From positions 1 to 12,789 of the forward strand of contig CAZETK010000073.1 in the NCBI GenBank assembly GCA_964515195.1: DNA of 12,789 nucleotides, written 5' to 3'. The stretch is from Ga0074139 sp964515195 (GTDB lineage Bacteria > Bdellovibrionota > Bdellovibrionia > Bdellovibrionales > Bdellovibrionaceae). Each line of letters opens with the position of its first letter. Position 1 is the stretch's first letter. The notes beneath the pieces are model-generated. The model saw nothing but the letters and a program-made list of their open reading frames with translations. It was not told the DNA's origin and ran no database searches. The translations under genes and the position numbers were made by a program. Below are positions 6,164 through 12,789 of this stretch, one piece after another.

Positions 6164-9100
6164 TTACGGACAAGTGATGGTTCCGTTATTCACAACGGCT
6201 CCCGCCGAGTAGGAGCCTCCAGTACAAAGCAGGGTGCCTCCAGCCTCTACAGTCAACGTATCATTGACGTTAAGTTGGTAACCATTGAGATTCAATATAC
6301 TGCCGTTTTTAACCGTTACATCTTGGCCTGATGCAGATAATGATACATTCGTGATGAGGTCCAGAGAAGCTCCTCCGGCCTTTTCAACAATCAGCTCACT
6401 GCTCAAACGACTTCCGGAACCAACATGGCTATAGGTCGCATTGGTGGAGCCCTTAGCGGTGAGTATGGCAGTTCCAAGTTTGCCATAGGTTGTATAGCCA
6501 ATGTTGCCATAGGCGTGAATATCACCGTTAGTAATCGAACCTTTATCGTTAGAACCATCTGCCAAAGTTAAGGGCCCATTGACGACAAGTGTACTTCCAT
6601 TTAAATCGAAAGAAGATTTGGCGCCACTAAGAAGAACTTCGTAAAGGGGATCCGGCCCAGATTTTAGGTTCCATGTCCCAGTTCCCGCATCAAATCGAGC
6701 CGTAGAGGTGCTAGAATCAATAGTCCCACTGTGATAAACGTAATTTCCGGAAAACCGAAAATACCCTGAATAGGTGACAGTGCCACCTGTGGATTGGACT
6801 TCAAAGTTGGGGACATAAGTATTAGAGCCTTCTCCGGTTATAAGCTGGTCTGAATTGCCAACAACTTTGATGGTGCCTGAACCTATTTTTCCCCTTGATG
6901 CAAATTGAACAGGGCCATGGGACAGTATCGTTCCGTTGTCAATTCCGCCACTACTAACATCGGTATCGACGATCCGAGTGATACCCATGACCGTAAGACT
7001 TCCATCCAAGTCATAATCTGTACGAGCGCCCCCAAAGGTTACGTTGTAATAAGTGCCTGGGCCTGGTCTGATATAATTGGAAGAACTACTATACCCTACA
7101 AATTGAACCGTGGAAGTGCCCGCGTCCAATACCCCTGAAGTAAAAATATAGTTCTTTCGAAAGTATAAGGTGCCAACATAATGGACGGTGCCCCCAGAAG
7201 CTATTTCGATGCTTGGAATGCTCGCGCCAGCTTCTCCTGTAATTGTCTGATCTCCTTCTCCAACAAGTTGAATAAGAACATCGCCACTGACGCCCGCACT
7301 GGAGACTGAAATATCACCGTAAGATTTTATAATTCCATTATTGATGGGGCGAGGTGGGTTTATACCACACCAGCTACCAACGGCCAGTATCAAGGTTCCG
7401 CCGATATGTAAGGTTCCTTCATTAAGATCCCAGGAGGGACAGGCTGTAACTGAAGGAAAATACACATCATGATAAACCACATCACTCGGAATAATGGAAT
7501 GGGCCCCTCGCCCCGAAAATGAAAGCGTAGATCCTGCTGTATGGATTGTGCCGACAGATTGGACAATGTAGTTCTGGTAGATCGAGATATAGGTGTCGAA
7601 GATTACGTCGTGAGTGCCAGTATCGATAACTAAACTGGGAATCCATGCGGTTGTACTGCTGCTGCTAGATACAGTCTGTCCGGCAGGGTTTCCAGTTAAT
7701 ACAATATTGGCGGTACCACGAAATCCTTTACCTTGGGCGAGGACATTTCCTGAGACATGAAAATTTCCGTTATCCATGTACGAAACAGAACTGCACCAGC
7801 TTGAAATTAAAGTGAGATTACCGGCAACGGTCATCGTCCCGCCGTTCAAATCATAGTTGTAGCAGGCGGCCTTATTCGGAAATACGACATCATTGTAGGT
7901 AACAGTACCCGGCGTAATAGTAATCGAAGAGGTATTGGTGAACTCTAAAGTGGAAGTCCCCGCAATAAAGGTTGGGGACCCTGTAACTGTAAAATCTCGA
8001 AATACTTTTATTGTATTGCTGGGAGCTGAAAAACTTCCCCCGCTTAAAGTGAAGGGGCCATTGATTGTCATGACGGAAGTGCCGCCGACAAAGACCCCAC
8101 CGGCTTGAGACCACCCGTTGCTGGAAGTAGTGATTGTATGTCCTGTGCTTTGCGTGAAGGTCCCGGGATAAGTGGATTGGAGTTCGATTCCCCTCACGCT
8201 AATACTACTGGTTGTATTTGCATTGCAATTGGCCCCCAAGCAGGAATCATTGAAGATGGCATGATCAGACGTGCTCGGCACGGTGTTGTTGGTCCAGTTA
8301 CCAGCGGTACTCCATAAGTTATTCCCCGCTTGCCCTGTCCATGTGATTCCAACGCTAGAGCCGCAGGAGACTTCACCTAACACAATAGTATTGGCGGCTG
8401 TAGCGGTTCCACCATTACATATCAGCTTACCATCGGCCTTGATGTGAAGAGTATCCCCAACGGTCAGATTAAATCCCACCAGATCGACAATTCCTTTTTC
8501 GATAGTGAAATTTTGCCCGGCGTTGTTGAAAGTCATGTCAGAGGCGGCAAAGACGGTTCCCGAGTTTTTGTTGACAATGATATCACCGGCAATATTGTCG
8601 GTACCGCTCCCGGTTCGAATATAAGTTTGATCAGTTGTTCCGTTAAACGTGATCGTGGCTGTTCCAGCCCCGATGCGTTTACCAGCAGTGAAGTTACCCG
8701 CCACATAAATGTTTCCACCATCGACTGAAATCGCGCCGGTACCTCCATTCGTGTTACTGATAGAAAGATCACCCGTGGCATACAGAGTCGGATCCGCTCC
8801 GGCAAAGCTCCAGGTTGTCTTCCATACAGACCCACTTGTACCACCTCCGAAAGTAAGGTGATTTGTAGTCAGAGAGTAGGGGAGGGTAATGGTGAAAACT
8901 TGGTGGCTTCCACCAAAGTTCAGATTTGAAAAATTAAGACTACCCCCATTATCAGTGTAAGTTGTTCCTGGCTGAACCGTGAAATTTCCAGCAGCTATGA
9001 AAGTTCCGGGTGGAGCTGTAAACGAGCCCCCCGTGAGCGTAAATTGCTGGGCAAGTAAGTTGGTTGTGCCGGCAGTTGGGGTAACCGTGCCACTGGGCTT

Positions 9101-9991
9101 GTCAATAATCAGGTGAGGGGCCCAGCCATCGGAGCTTGTAGATTCGTAAGTTTGATCACCGGTACCGTTGAAGATAAGACTTGTGGGAGTCGAAAGGCCA
9201 TAGCCTTCAGCACTTGGACCCACAATAAGATTGCCTTTTAAATAAATTGTGCCATGAGAGGCATGGACGCGAAAGTAAGTAGCTCCTCCTGTTTTACCTA
9301 TTTGAAATTGGTTTTGGACGTCGAAGCTGCCTGAGTTGATTTGGATCCTGTAATATCCACTGGATGAATGGTTTCCAGAGTATTGAAGGTTATAGAGCTC
9401 CACGTTTCCTGCAAGATTAACTTGAGCTATGCTATTGATAGGTAAAATATTGTTATTATCAAATCTCAGTAATCCGTTGTTGTGATGGAAAGCTCCGGCT
9501 GTAAGATCAAAGCCAGAAGTTACAAGCATTTGAGCCGAGGTAGCGGTAAAATCTCCGCCGTTGAGAGTAAAGACGCCATTTATCGTGATATTGCTGTCAC
9601 CACCTGTAAAGGTGCCGTTGGCTTGAATCCAGCCAGACTCTCCAATGGTGATAGTGGCCCCAGTAGACTGCGTGATCGTGCCGGCATAGTCAGAGTCAAT
9701 ATCGATTCCAGCTAACGTAATGGAACTTGGTATTGTGGCATTACATTCGGCTCCGGTACAGGCCGAGCCTTTAAAGTAAGCGATATCATTGTATTCGGGA
9801 ACAAAATAGGTCGACCAATTGAGGGCATTGTTCCAGTTGCCATCGCCGGCAGTGCCCACCCAAATAAAGGGATCCGTGGGGCGTTGAGGCAGAAGATGAT
9901 AGAACATATGTTGGGCAGAGCTAAAGGTTCCCAGAAAAAGGATGATGAAAATAAATCTAATTCGACGTGAAAACCAATTATCAGCCAACAT
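6164..9991 (-). CDS. Giant exported beta-repeat surface protein (1275 aa)
   Basis: No named family is recognised. The N-terminus is a signal peptide: RRIR at 9-12, a hydrophobic stretch 13-23, and a likely cut after SSA26. The rest is rich in Gly, Thr, Ser and Asn, with short alternating hydrophobic stretches typical of beta-helix or beta-solenoid adhesins. It is built as two related halves. Each opens with a W(V/T)G-G-W-NW-VP-D module carrying a C-x4-C pair (Cys78/83 and Cys584/589). Each closes with a module in which a Leu-rich strand leads to a Cys near its end (Cys543 and Cys1274). The second half also holds four tandem units of 135-141 residues. There is no C-terminal beta-barrel, LPxTG or PEP-type sorting signal, so how it stays on the cell is unknown. 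ATG at 9991 has AGGA at good spacing. It lies 57 bases after the fibre gene, suggesting co-transcription. Its 3' end is 3 bases from the DsbA-like stop. Confidence 0.82.
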   Translation of the reverse strand: MLADNWFSRRIRFIFIILFLGTFSSAQHMFYHLLPQRPTDPFIWVGTAGDGNWNNALNWSTYFVPEYNDIAYFKGSACTGAECNATIPSSITLAGIDIDSDYAGTITQSTGATITIGESGWIQANGTFTGGDSNITINGVFTLNGGDFTATSAQMLVTSGFDLTAGAFHHNNGLLRFDNNNILPINSIAQVNLAGNVELYNLQYSGNHSSSGYYRIQINSGSFDVQNQFQIGKTGGATYFRVHASHGTIYLKGNLIVGPSAEGYGLSTPTSLIFNGTGDQTYESTSSDGWAPHLIIDKPSGTVTPTAGTTNLLAQQFTLTGGSFTAPPGTFIAAGNFTVQPGTTYTDNGGSLNFSNLNFGGSHQVFTITLPYSLTTNHLTFGGGTSGSVWKTTWSFAGADPTLYATGDLSISNTNGGTGAISVDGGNIYVAGNFTAGKRIGAGTATITFNGTTDQTYIRTGSGTDNIAGDIIVNKNSGTVFAASDMTFNNAGQNFTIEKGIVDLVGFNLTVGDTLHIKADGKLICNGGTATAANTIVLGEVSCGSSVGITWTGQAGNNLWSTAGNWTNNTVPSTSDHAIFNDSCLGANCNANTTSSISVRGIELQSTYPGTFTQSTGHTITTSSNGWSQAGGVFVGGTSVMTINGPFTLSGGSFSAPSNTIKVFRDFTVTGSPTFIAGTSTLEFTNTSSITITPGTVTYNDVVFPNKAACYNYDLNGGTMTVAGNLTLISSWCSSVSYMDNGNFHVSGNVLAQGKGFRGTANIVLTGNPAGQTVSSSSSTTAWIPSLVIDTGTHDVIFDTYISIYQNYIVQSVGTIHTAGSTLSFSGRGAHSIIPSDVVYHDVYFPSVTACPSWDLNEGTLHIGGTLILAVGSWCGINPPRPINNGIIKSYGDISVSSAGVSGDVLIQLVGEGDQTITGEAGASIPSIEIASGGTVHYVGTLYFRKNYIFTSGVLDAGTSTVQFVGYSSSSNYIRPGPGTYYNVTFGGARTDYDLDGSLTVMGITRIVDTDVSSGGIDNGTILSHGPVQFASRGKIGSGTIKVVGNSDQLITGEGSNTYVPNFEVQSTGGTVTYSGYFRFSGNYVYHSGTIDSSTSTARFDAGTGTWNLKSGPDPLYEVLLSGAKSSFDLNGSTLVVNGPLTLADGSNDKGSITNGDIHAYGNIGYTTYGKLGTAILTAKGSTNATYSHVGSGSRLSSELIVEKAGGASLDLITNVSLSASGQDVTVKNGSILNLNGYQLNVNDTLTVEAGGTLLCTGGSYSAGAVVNNGTITCP
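6167..6392 (-). repeat. Closing module, copy 2, at the C-terminus of the giant surface protein
   Basis: The last ~75 residues repeat the module at 8363-8584: GQDVTVKNGSILNLNGYQL, then NDTLTVEAGGTLLCTGG, ending GTITCP with Cys1274. The protein thus ends on the same unit that closes its first half, and this unit is not a known outer-membrane anchor. Confidence 0.65.
6370..7971 (-). repeat. Four tandem 135-141-residue units in the giant surface protein
   Basis: Four units are anchored by an aromatic-D-L-(N/D)-(G/E) motif whose Asp is at residues 714 (YDLNGG), 855 (WDLNEG), 994 (YDLDGS) and 1129 (FDLNGS), spaced 141, 139 and 135 residues. Around each anchor recur, in order: a GTST..F strand, a (T/V)(Y/L)(Y/H)(D/N/E)V.(F/L) strand, the anchor, NG.I...G, an L.G...Q..G step, IPS.(V/E)I or close variants, and a GTV...G....NYI..SGT strand. 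The regular spacing suggests a repeating rod. Units 1 and 2 also carry extra Cys. Confidence 0.7.
7979..8341 (-). repeat. Opening NW module, copy 2, of the giant surface protein
   Basis: Residues 551-671 repeat the pattern of residues 44-166: WTG..GNNLWSTAGNW, VP..SDHAIF, a C-x4-C pair (Cys584, Cys589), SSISV.GIEL, YPGTFTQSTG, GWSQAGGVFVGG and TINGPFTLSGGSF. This marks the start of the second half of the protein. Confidence 0.75.
8363..8584 (-). repeat. Closing module, copy 1, of the giant surface protein
   Basis: Residues about 470-543 match the last ~73 residues of the protein. Shared pattern: (I/E)LIV-type strand, then GQ(N/D)(F/V)T(I/V)..G...L.G..L.V.DTL, then a Gly-Lys/Thr-Leu step into LIC or LLC followed by GG, and a terminal Cys after about 20 residues (Cys543). 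Confidence 0.65.
9494..9862 (-). repeat. Opening NW module, copy 1, of the giant surface protein
   Basis: Residues 44-166 form the first copy of a module found again at 7979-8341. Shared features, in order, are WVG-x5-NW..ALNW, VP..D.A.F, a C-x4-C pair (Cys78, Cys83), SSI.L.GI, Y.GT.TQSTG..IT, the GW.Q..G.F.GG segment, and TING.FTL.GG.F. The protein similarity is clear by eye although the DNA is well diverged, which points to an old internal duplication. Confidence 0.75.
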
Positions 9992-10048
9992 TCCGCATCC
10001 TAGAAAAGAAGATCATCCATAGCTTTGGTTTGATCGTCAGTTAAATCA
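9992..10048 (-). other. Short spacer between fibre gene and giant surface protein gene
   Basis: The 57 bases between the fibre stop (TAA, 10051-10049) and the next ATG (9991) hold no hairpin with a T-run, so there is no visible intrinsic terminator. TAGGATGCGGA just before the ATG supplies the AGGA ribosome site. The layout suits a single transcript for both genes, although an internal promoter cannot be excluded. Confidence 0.5.
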
Positions 10049-12789
10049 TTATTGGAAACCAGACGACCAGGTAATATAACAGTCCCAGTTAGCTCCTTTT
10101 TTGACCGTTAAGAGCCCATAAACAGTACGAGTGCCATCCTGTGTGGGACCATTAACAGGTTTAAAATAAGAATTTGTACAGCCACTGAACGTGTAGGTTC
10201 TTGAGGTCGTATCTTCAATAACGATGTTGTAAAGACCTCCATCAGCCGGGTTGTTGATGGTAATAGTAGTACCTCCGACACTGGCCAAAGTATGGGTGTT
10301 GGAAGTGGCTAAGTTGATGGTGGCACCAGTTGCGATGGGATTTGTTACAACCGCGATAGAGCGAGTGGCTGTGATAACAGTGCCATTATCAGAAAGGCCC
10401 GAATCACCAAGTGTATCCGTGTCAGTAAATCGAGGAATGGCATTCGTGGTTCCTGATCCATATGTAAAACCAGTGATTGCTGTACACTCCCATTTATCGG
10501 ATGTGCCATTCCAATAGGGTTTTTCATCACCGTCACAGCTGGCGGCACCAGCTAAATCTGTCGCATAGTCTGCCGCTTGCAAAGCTCCTACAATCCGCGC
10601 ATCGTTTCCTGCGGCTAAAGTGTTAGCAGCGGTCCCGACATTAGCTGTGATTTCAGGAGTCGTTGTGCCATTGGCAATCGAGATATAGGAATTGGCAGAG
10701 GTGACTCCTGTTACGGTGCCAGAAGTTACATCACTCCAAGACACGGCTGAACCATCGGTTGTTAAGAATTTACCGCCATTGCCGGTTTGAGCTGGGAAGA
10801 TGTTGGTTAAGCTAGATCCATCAAGAGCTGGAAGCTTTCCTCCAGTTTGCACTTGCACGATCTTTCCATCAGTAGTGCCCACATCAACAGCGATATCGTC
10901 AGCATTAACAACGATACCAGTGCCGGCACCTACTGCTAATGTAGCATTGCCGCTTGATGCGCCACCTGTAAGACCAGCACCTGCGGTGACATCGGTGATA
11001 TCACCCACCCCCGAAGCAGAGGTCAGAACATCGGCGTAAGCCCCACCGTTTTGAGAGATTTTAAAAGTATTCGAAGTGGAATCAAAGTAAATGCGGCCTT
11101 GTCCGGCAGGAGAAAGAGCCGGGGCTGCCATACCTCGCTGGGTGATCGCGCCATCGATATCCAGTTTTGTGCTTGGAGTGATACTACCTAGCCCCATATC
11201 TCCATTCTTAAGTAGCATTAAGGCGTTGGATGGTGAGCCAACACTTGGACCATTTCCAATCACAAAGAGGGGATCAGTTGCAACCCACGTTGTTGCGTTT
11301 TCAGCTCCTGAAGAAACATTATAGTGACCGATTGTAACTTGAGCAAGAGCATCGGCTTTTGTACCTCGCCCTGTTGTGAAGGAATAATTTCCAGCTGCTG
11401 TGGTTTGGCCTCCCGTAGCGGTGGAGCGTTGTCCACTTGCTAAAGTCTTATCACCCATGGCAGTCGAAGAGTGGCCGGTCGCATCAGTATCGTTACCAAA
11501 AGCCACTGCATAAACTCCTGAAGCGGTAGGTCCATACCCTAAGGCGATGGAGGCAGAGCCAGTAGCATTAGCAGCACTCCCCATCGCAACGGAGTAATCA
11601 TCAGCAACTGTGCCATTACCCATAGCGATGGAGCTTACGCCGGCTTGAGCATTATTACCCATAGCAACTGAGTTGTTTCCAATGTTTGCATCATCCCATT
11701 GAGTACCATTCACCGTACCCGCTCTGAAAGCTCCCTTTTTCGCATACCAAATCATGCGGCGACCAGCACCAGCCGCTGTTAAAGAATCACCTGTGCCAAT
11801 AGCTCCGTAACCCCTGGCAATAATGGATCCATCTTTTGCTGAGCCATCACCGACAGATAGGGGCATGTCAGGACTTGCAGTTCCGATTCCGACCTTGCCA
11901 TCATTGAGAATCGTCATCTGAGTTGCGTTGTTTGTTTTAAAATTTAAAGCGTAGTTATCGTTAGTTCCCAAGATGGCATTAGCACCGAAAGAATTTCCGC
12001 CATTCACAAATGCCCCACTAGCGCTAAAGTCAATATTTTGGCAAGCCCACTTTTCAGATACTGAATTCCAGTAAACGGTCTGTGTGTTAGTGCAAGTATC
12101 AACGTCTTCAAGGTCAGTAGCATAGTCAGCTGCTTGCAAGGCCCCTACGATTCTGGCATCATCACCAGCAGCTAAAGTATTAGCAGTAGTTCCCACATTG
12201 GCTGTGATTTCTGGAGTAGTTGTGCCATCTGTAATTGATATATAGGAATTAGCAGAGGTCACCTCAGTGACAGTACCACTTGTAATGGCCTGCCAAGAAG
12301 TATTTGTGCCATCTGTTTGCAGCACCTTACCGGCGTGGGTGGCTTGAGTGGGAAGTAAAGCATTAAGGGCATCATTAGCCGTACCTTGTCCAGTACCACC
12401 TCTAGCAATTGGTAAAACTCCTGAGGCAATATCACCAGCATCAAGATTAGTTAAGTCAGAGCCATCAAGGGCTGGAAGTTTTCCACCGGTTTGAACTTGT
12501 ACGATCTTGCCATCAGTCGTCCCGACGTCTACTGCAATATCATCAGCATTAACAACGATGCCAGTACCTGCTCCTACATTAAGAGTCACTGAGCCTGATG
12601 TGCCACCATCTGTGAGGCCATTTCCAGCCACGACCTCTGTGATATCCCCACTTTGAGGAGTAACCCACTTAAGACCACTGGCCTCAGAAGAGTCAGCAGC
12701 TAGCACTTGTCCATCGGTACCTACAGGGAGTCTGACATGGTCAGTTCCATCATGGCTTAGCATATCTCCTTTAGTTGTTAAAGGAGAGG
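10049..12789 (-). CDS. Mosaic fibre / adhesin protein, tail-fibre-like and YadA-head-like (5' end outside window)
   Basis: The visible 912 residues run off the right edge. The frame is open through 12789 and upstream residues SPLTTKGD continue the tail-fibre-type motif, so the ATG at 12763 is internal. From the N-terminal side: SPLTTKGD..RLPVGTDGQVL (tail-fibre repeat), module copy A (12649-12110) with LPIARGGTG, a VGIGTASP segment near 11880, nine YadA-head-like 13-14-residue repeats (11671-11318), a second GSITPSTKLDIDG segment, module copy B (11005-10553), and a unique C-terminal domain of about 135 residues with two Cys (SGCTN and WDCYITW). There is no YadA beta-barrel, so it is not a self-exporting trimeric autotransporter. 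This build matches the mosaic adhesive trimer fibres of Bdellovibrio, thought to bind prey surfaces with a variable tip. Trimerisation and the tip role are inferred. Confidence 0.85.
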   Translation of the reverse strand, partial: SPLTTKGDMLSHDGTDHVRLPVGTDGQVLAADSSEASGLKWVTPQSGDITEVVAGNGLTDGGTSGSVTLNVGAGTGIVVNADDIAVDVGTTDGKIVQVQTGGKLPALDGSDLTNLDAGDIASGVLPIARGGTGQGTANDALNALLPTQATHAGKVLQTDGTNTSWQAITSGTVTEVTSANSYISITDGTTTPEITANVGTTANTLAAGDDARIVGALQAADYATDLEDVDTCTNTQTVYWNSVSEKWACQNIDFSASGAFVNGGNSFGANAILGTNDNYALNFKTNNATQMTILNDGKVGIGTASPDMPLSVGDGSAKDGSIIARGYGAIGTGDSLTAAGAGRRMIWYAKKGAFRAGTVNGTQWDDANIGNNSVAMGNNAQAGVSSIAMGNGTVADDYSVAMGSAANATGSASIALGYGPTASGVYAVAFGNDTDATGHSSTAMGDKTLASGQRSTATGGQTTAAGNYSFTTGRGTKADALAQVTIGHYNVSSGAENATTWVATDPLFVIGNGPSVGSPSNALMLLKNGDMGLGSITPSTKLDIDGAITQRGMAAPALSPAGQGRIYFDSTSNTFKISQNGGAYADVLTSASGVGDITDVTAGAGLTGGASSGNATLAVGAGTGIVVNADDIAVDVGTTDGKIVQVQTGGKLPALDGSSLTNIFPAQTGNGGKFLTTDGSAVSWSDVTSGTVTGVTSANSYISIANGTTTPEITANVGTAANTLAAGNDARIVGALQAADYATDLAGAASCDGDEKPYWNGTSDKWECTAITGFTYGSGTTNAIPRFTDTDTLGDSGLSDNGTVITATRSIAVVTNPIATGATINLATSNTHTLASVGGTTITINNPADGGLYNIVIEDTTSRTYTFSGCTNSYFKPVNGPTQDGTRTVYGLLTVKKGANWDCYITWSSGFQ
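10553..11005 (-). repeat. Fibre module copy B
   Basis: This copy starts GDITDVTAGAGL and ends AADYATDL. It lacks the LPIARGGTG insert of copy A and instead has FPAQTGNGGKF joining the two shared blocks. Both copies are followed by a similar short segment with a Cys, a YWN motif and a KWEC or KWAC motif before the next domain. Confidence 0.85.
11318..11671 (-). repeat. YadA-head-like 13-14-residue repeats in the fibre
   Basis: About nine head-type repeats follow one another, each with a hydrophobic-Ala/Thr-x-Gly step: VAMG, IAMG, VAMG, IALG, VAFG, TAMG, TATG, FTTG, VTIG. The first two intervals are 13 residues and the rest 14. In YadA and Hep/Hag adhesins this repeat forms a trimeric left-handed beta-roll, so this part of the fibre is likely trimeric. 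Confidence 0.85.
12110..12649 (-). repeat. Fibre module copy A
   Basis: This copy starts GDITEVVAGNGL and ends AADYATDL. It shares with copy B (10553-11005) a 40-residue block, beginning VGAGTGIVVNADDIAVD and ending KLPALDGS, that is identical in protein but not in DNA. A second shared block covers SANSYISI, TTPEITANVGT, ARIVGALQ and AADYATDL. Copy A has about 30 extra residues in the middle, including the GVLPIARGGTG motif typical of phage tail fibres. Confidence 0.85.

Noticed and set aside
6197..6217. GGCTCC/GGAGCC 6-bp hairpin near the end of the giant gene as a terminator
   Set aside because: It has no T-run on either strand and encodes part of a conserved closing module.
10001..10110. 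Alternative +1 frame after the A6 run near the fibre gene end, reading through the normal stop to a tail LTDDQTKAMDDLLF
   Set aside because: The normal frame ends in a sensible aromatic tip (CYITWSSGFQ), the A6 run is short, and no stimulatory structure is seen. Comparison with homologues could reopen this.
10251..11324. Several plus-strand open frames opposite the fibre gene
   Set aside because: They are shadows of the repetitive fibre coding sequence, lack ribosome sites and have Pro/Val/Ser-rich composition set by the opposite strand.
10049..12789. Tail-fibre motifs as evidence of a prophage
   Set aside because: No capsid, tail-tube, lysis or integrase genes are present and the neighbour is a secreted surface protein; tail-fibre-like shafts also occur in bacterial fibres.
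1..12789. CRISPR arrays, tRNA or rRNA genes, IS elements
   Set aside because: No short direct repeats with regular spacers, no cloverleaf or rRNA-like sequence, and no transposase or terminal inverted repeats were seen on either strand.

Overview
The window looks like a piece of chromosome from a predatory Bdellovibrio-like bacterium (phylum Bdellovibrionota). Two things suggest this. One is the C-terminal end of an HNH nuclease of the multicopy type I associate with Bdellovibrio. The other is a long mosaic fibre protein that mixes tail-fibre-like and YadA-head-like repeats, as in the 'mosaic adhesive trimer' fibres described in Bdellovibrio. Base composition looks moderate, and most genes have AGG/GGAG-type ribosome sites at normal spacing. 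The species assignment is inference from memory of protein families, not from a search.

Layout, left to right. (1) Bases 1-146: 3' end of an HNH endonuclease gene on the + strand. (2) Bases 281-1708: a two-gene minus-strand unit of a HAD-type phosphatase followed by a short RsmI-family methyltransferase, with only 3 bases between stop and start. (3) Bases 1709-1842: divergent control region with a 7-bp inverted repeat just upstream of phnD. (4) Bases 1843-5023: a compact + strand operon, phnD-phnC-phnE plus an acyl-CoA thioesterase. It encodes a complete PhnCDE-type ABC importer (lipoprotein, ATPase, permease) for phosphate, phosphite or a phosphonate. No C-P lyase or other phosphonate-degrading gene follows. 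(5) Bases 5162-6160: a membrane-anchored exported protein with a SurA-N-like region and a DsbA-like thioredoxin domain (CPYC). Its start has no visible ribosome site and may be leaderless. (6) Bases 6164-12789: a minus-strand surface locus that fills half the window. It has a mosaic fibre protein that runs off the right edge and, 57 bases downstream of it, a 1275-residue exported beta-repeat protein.

How the parts may work together: the importer is self-contained nutrient uptake. The exported DsbA-like protein could act on the Cys pairs seen in the neighbouring surface proteins, but only proximity supports that. The most unusual region is the surface locus. Both large proteins are built by internal duplication. 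In the fibre, two copies of a module keep 40 residues identical while their DNA differs at about 19 silent positions. I found no RNA genes, CRISPR arrays, insertion sequences or convincing intrinsic terminators. No intergenic gap exceeds 300 bases.
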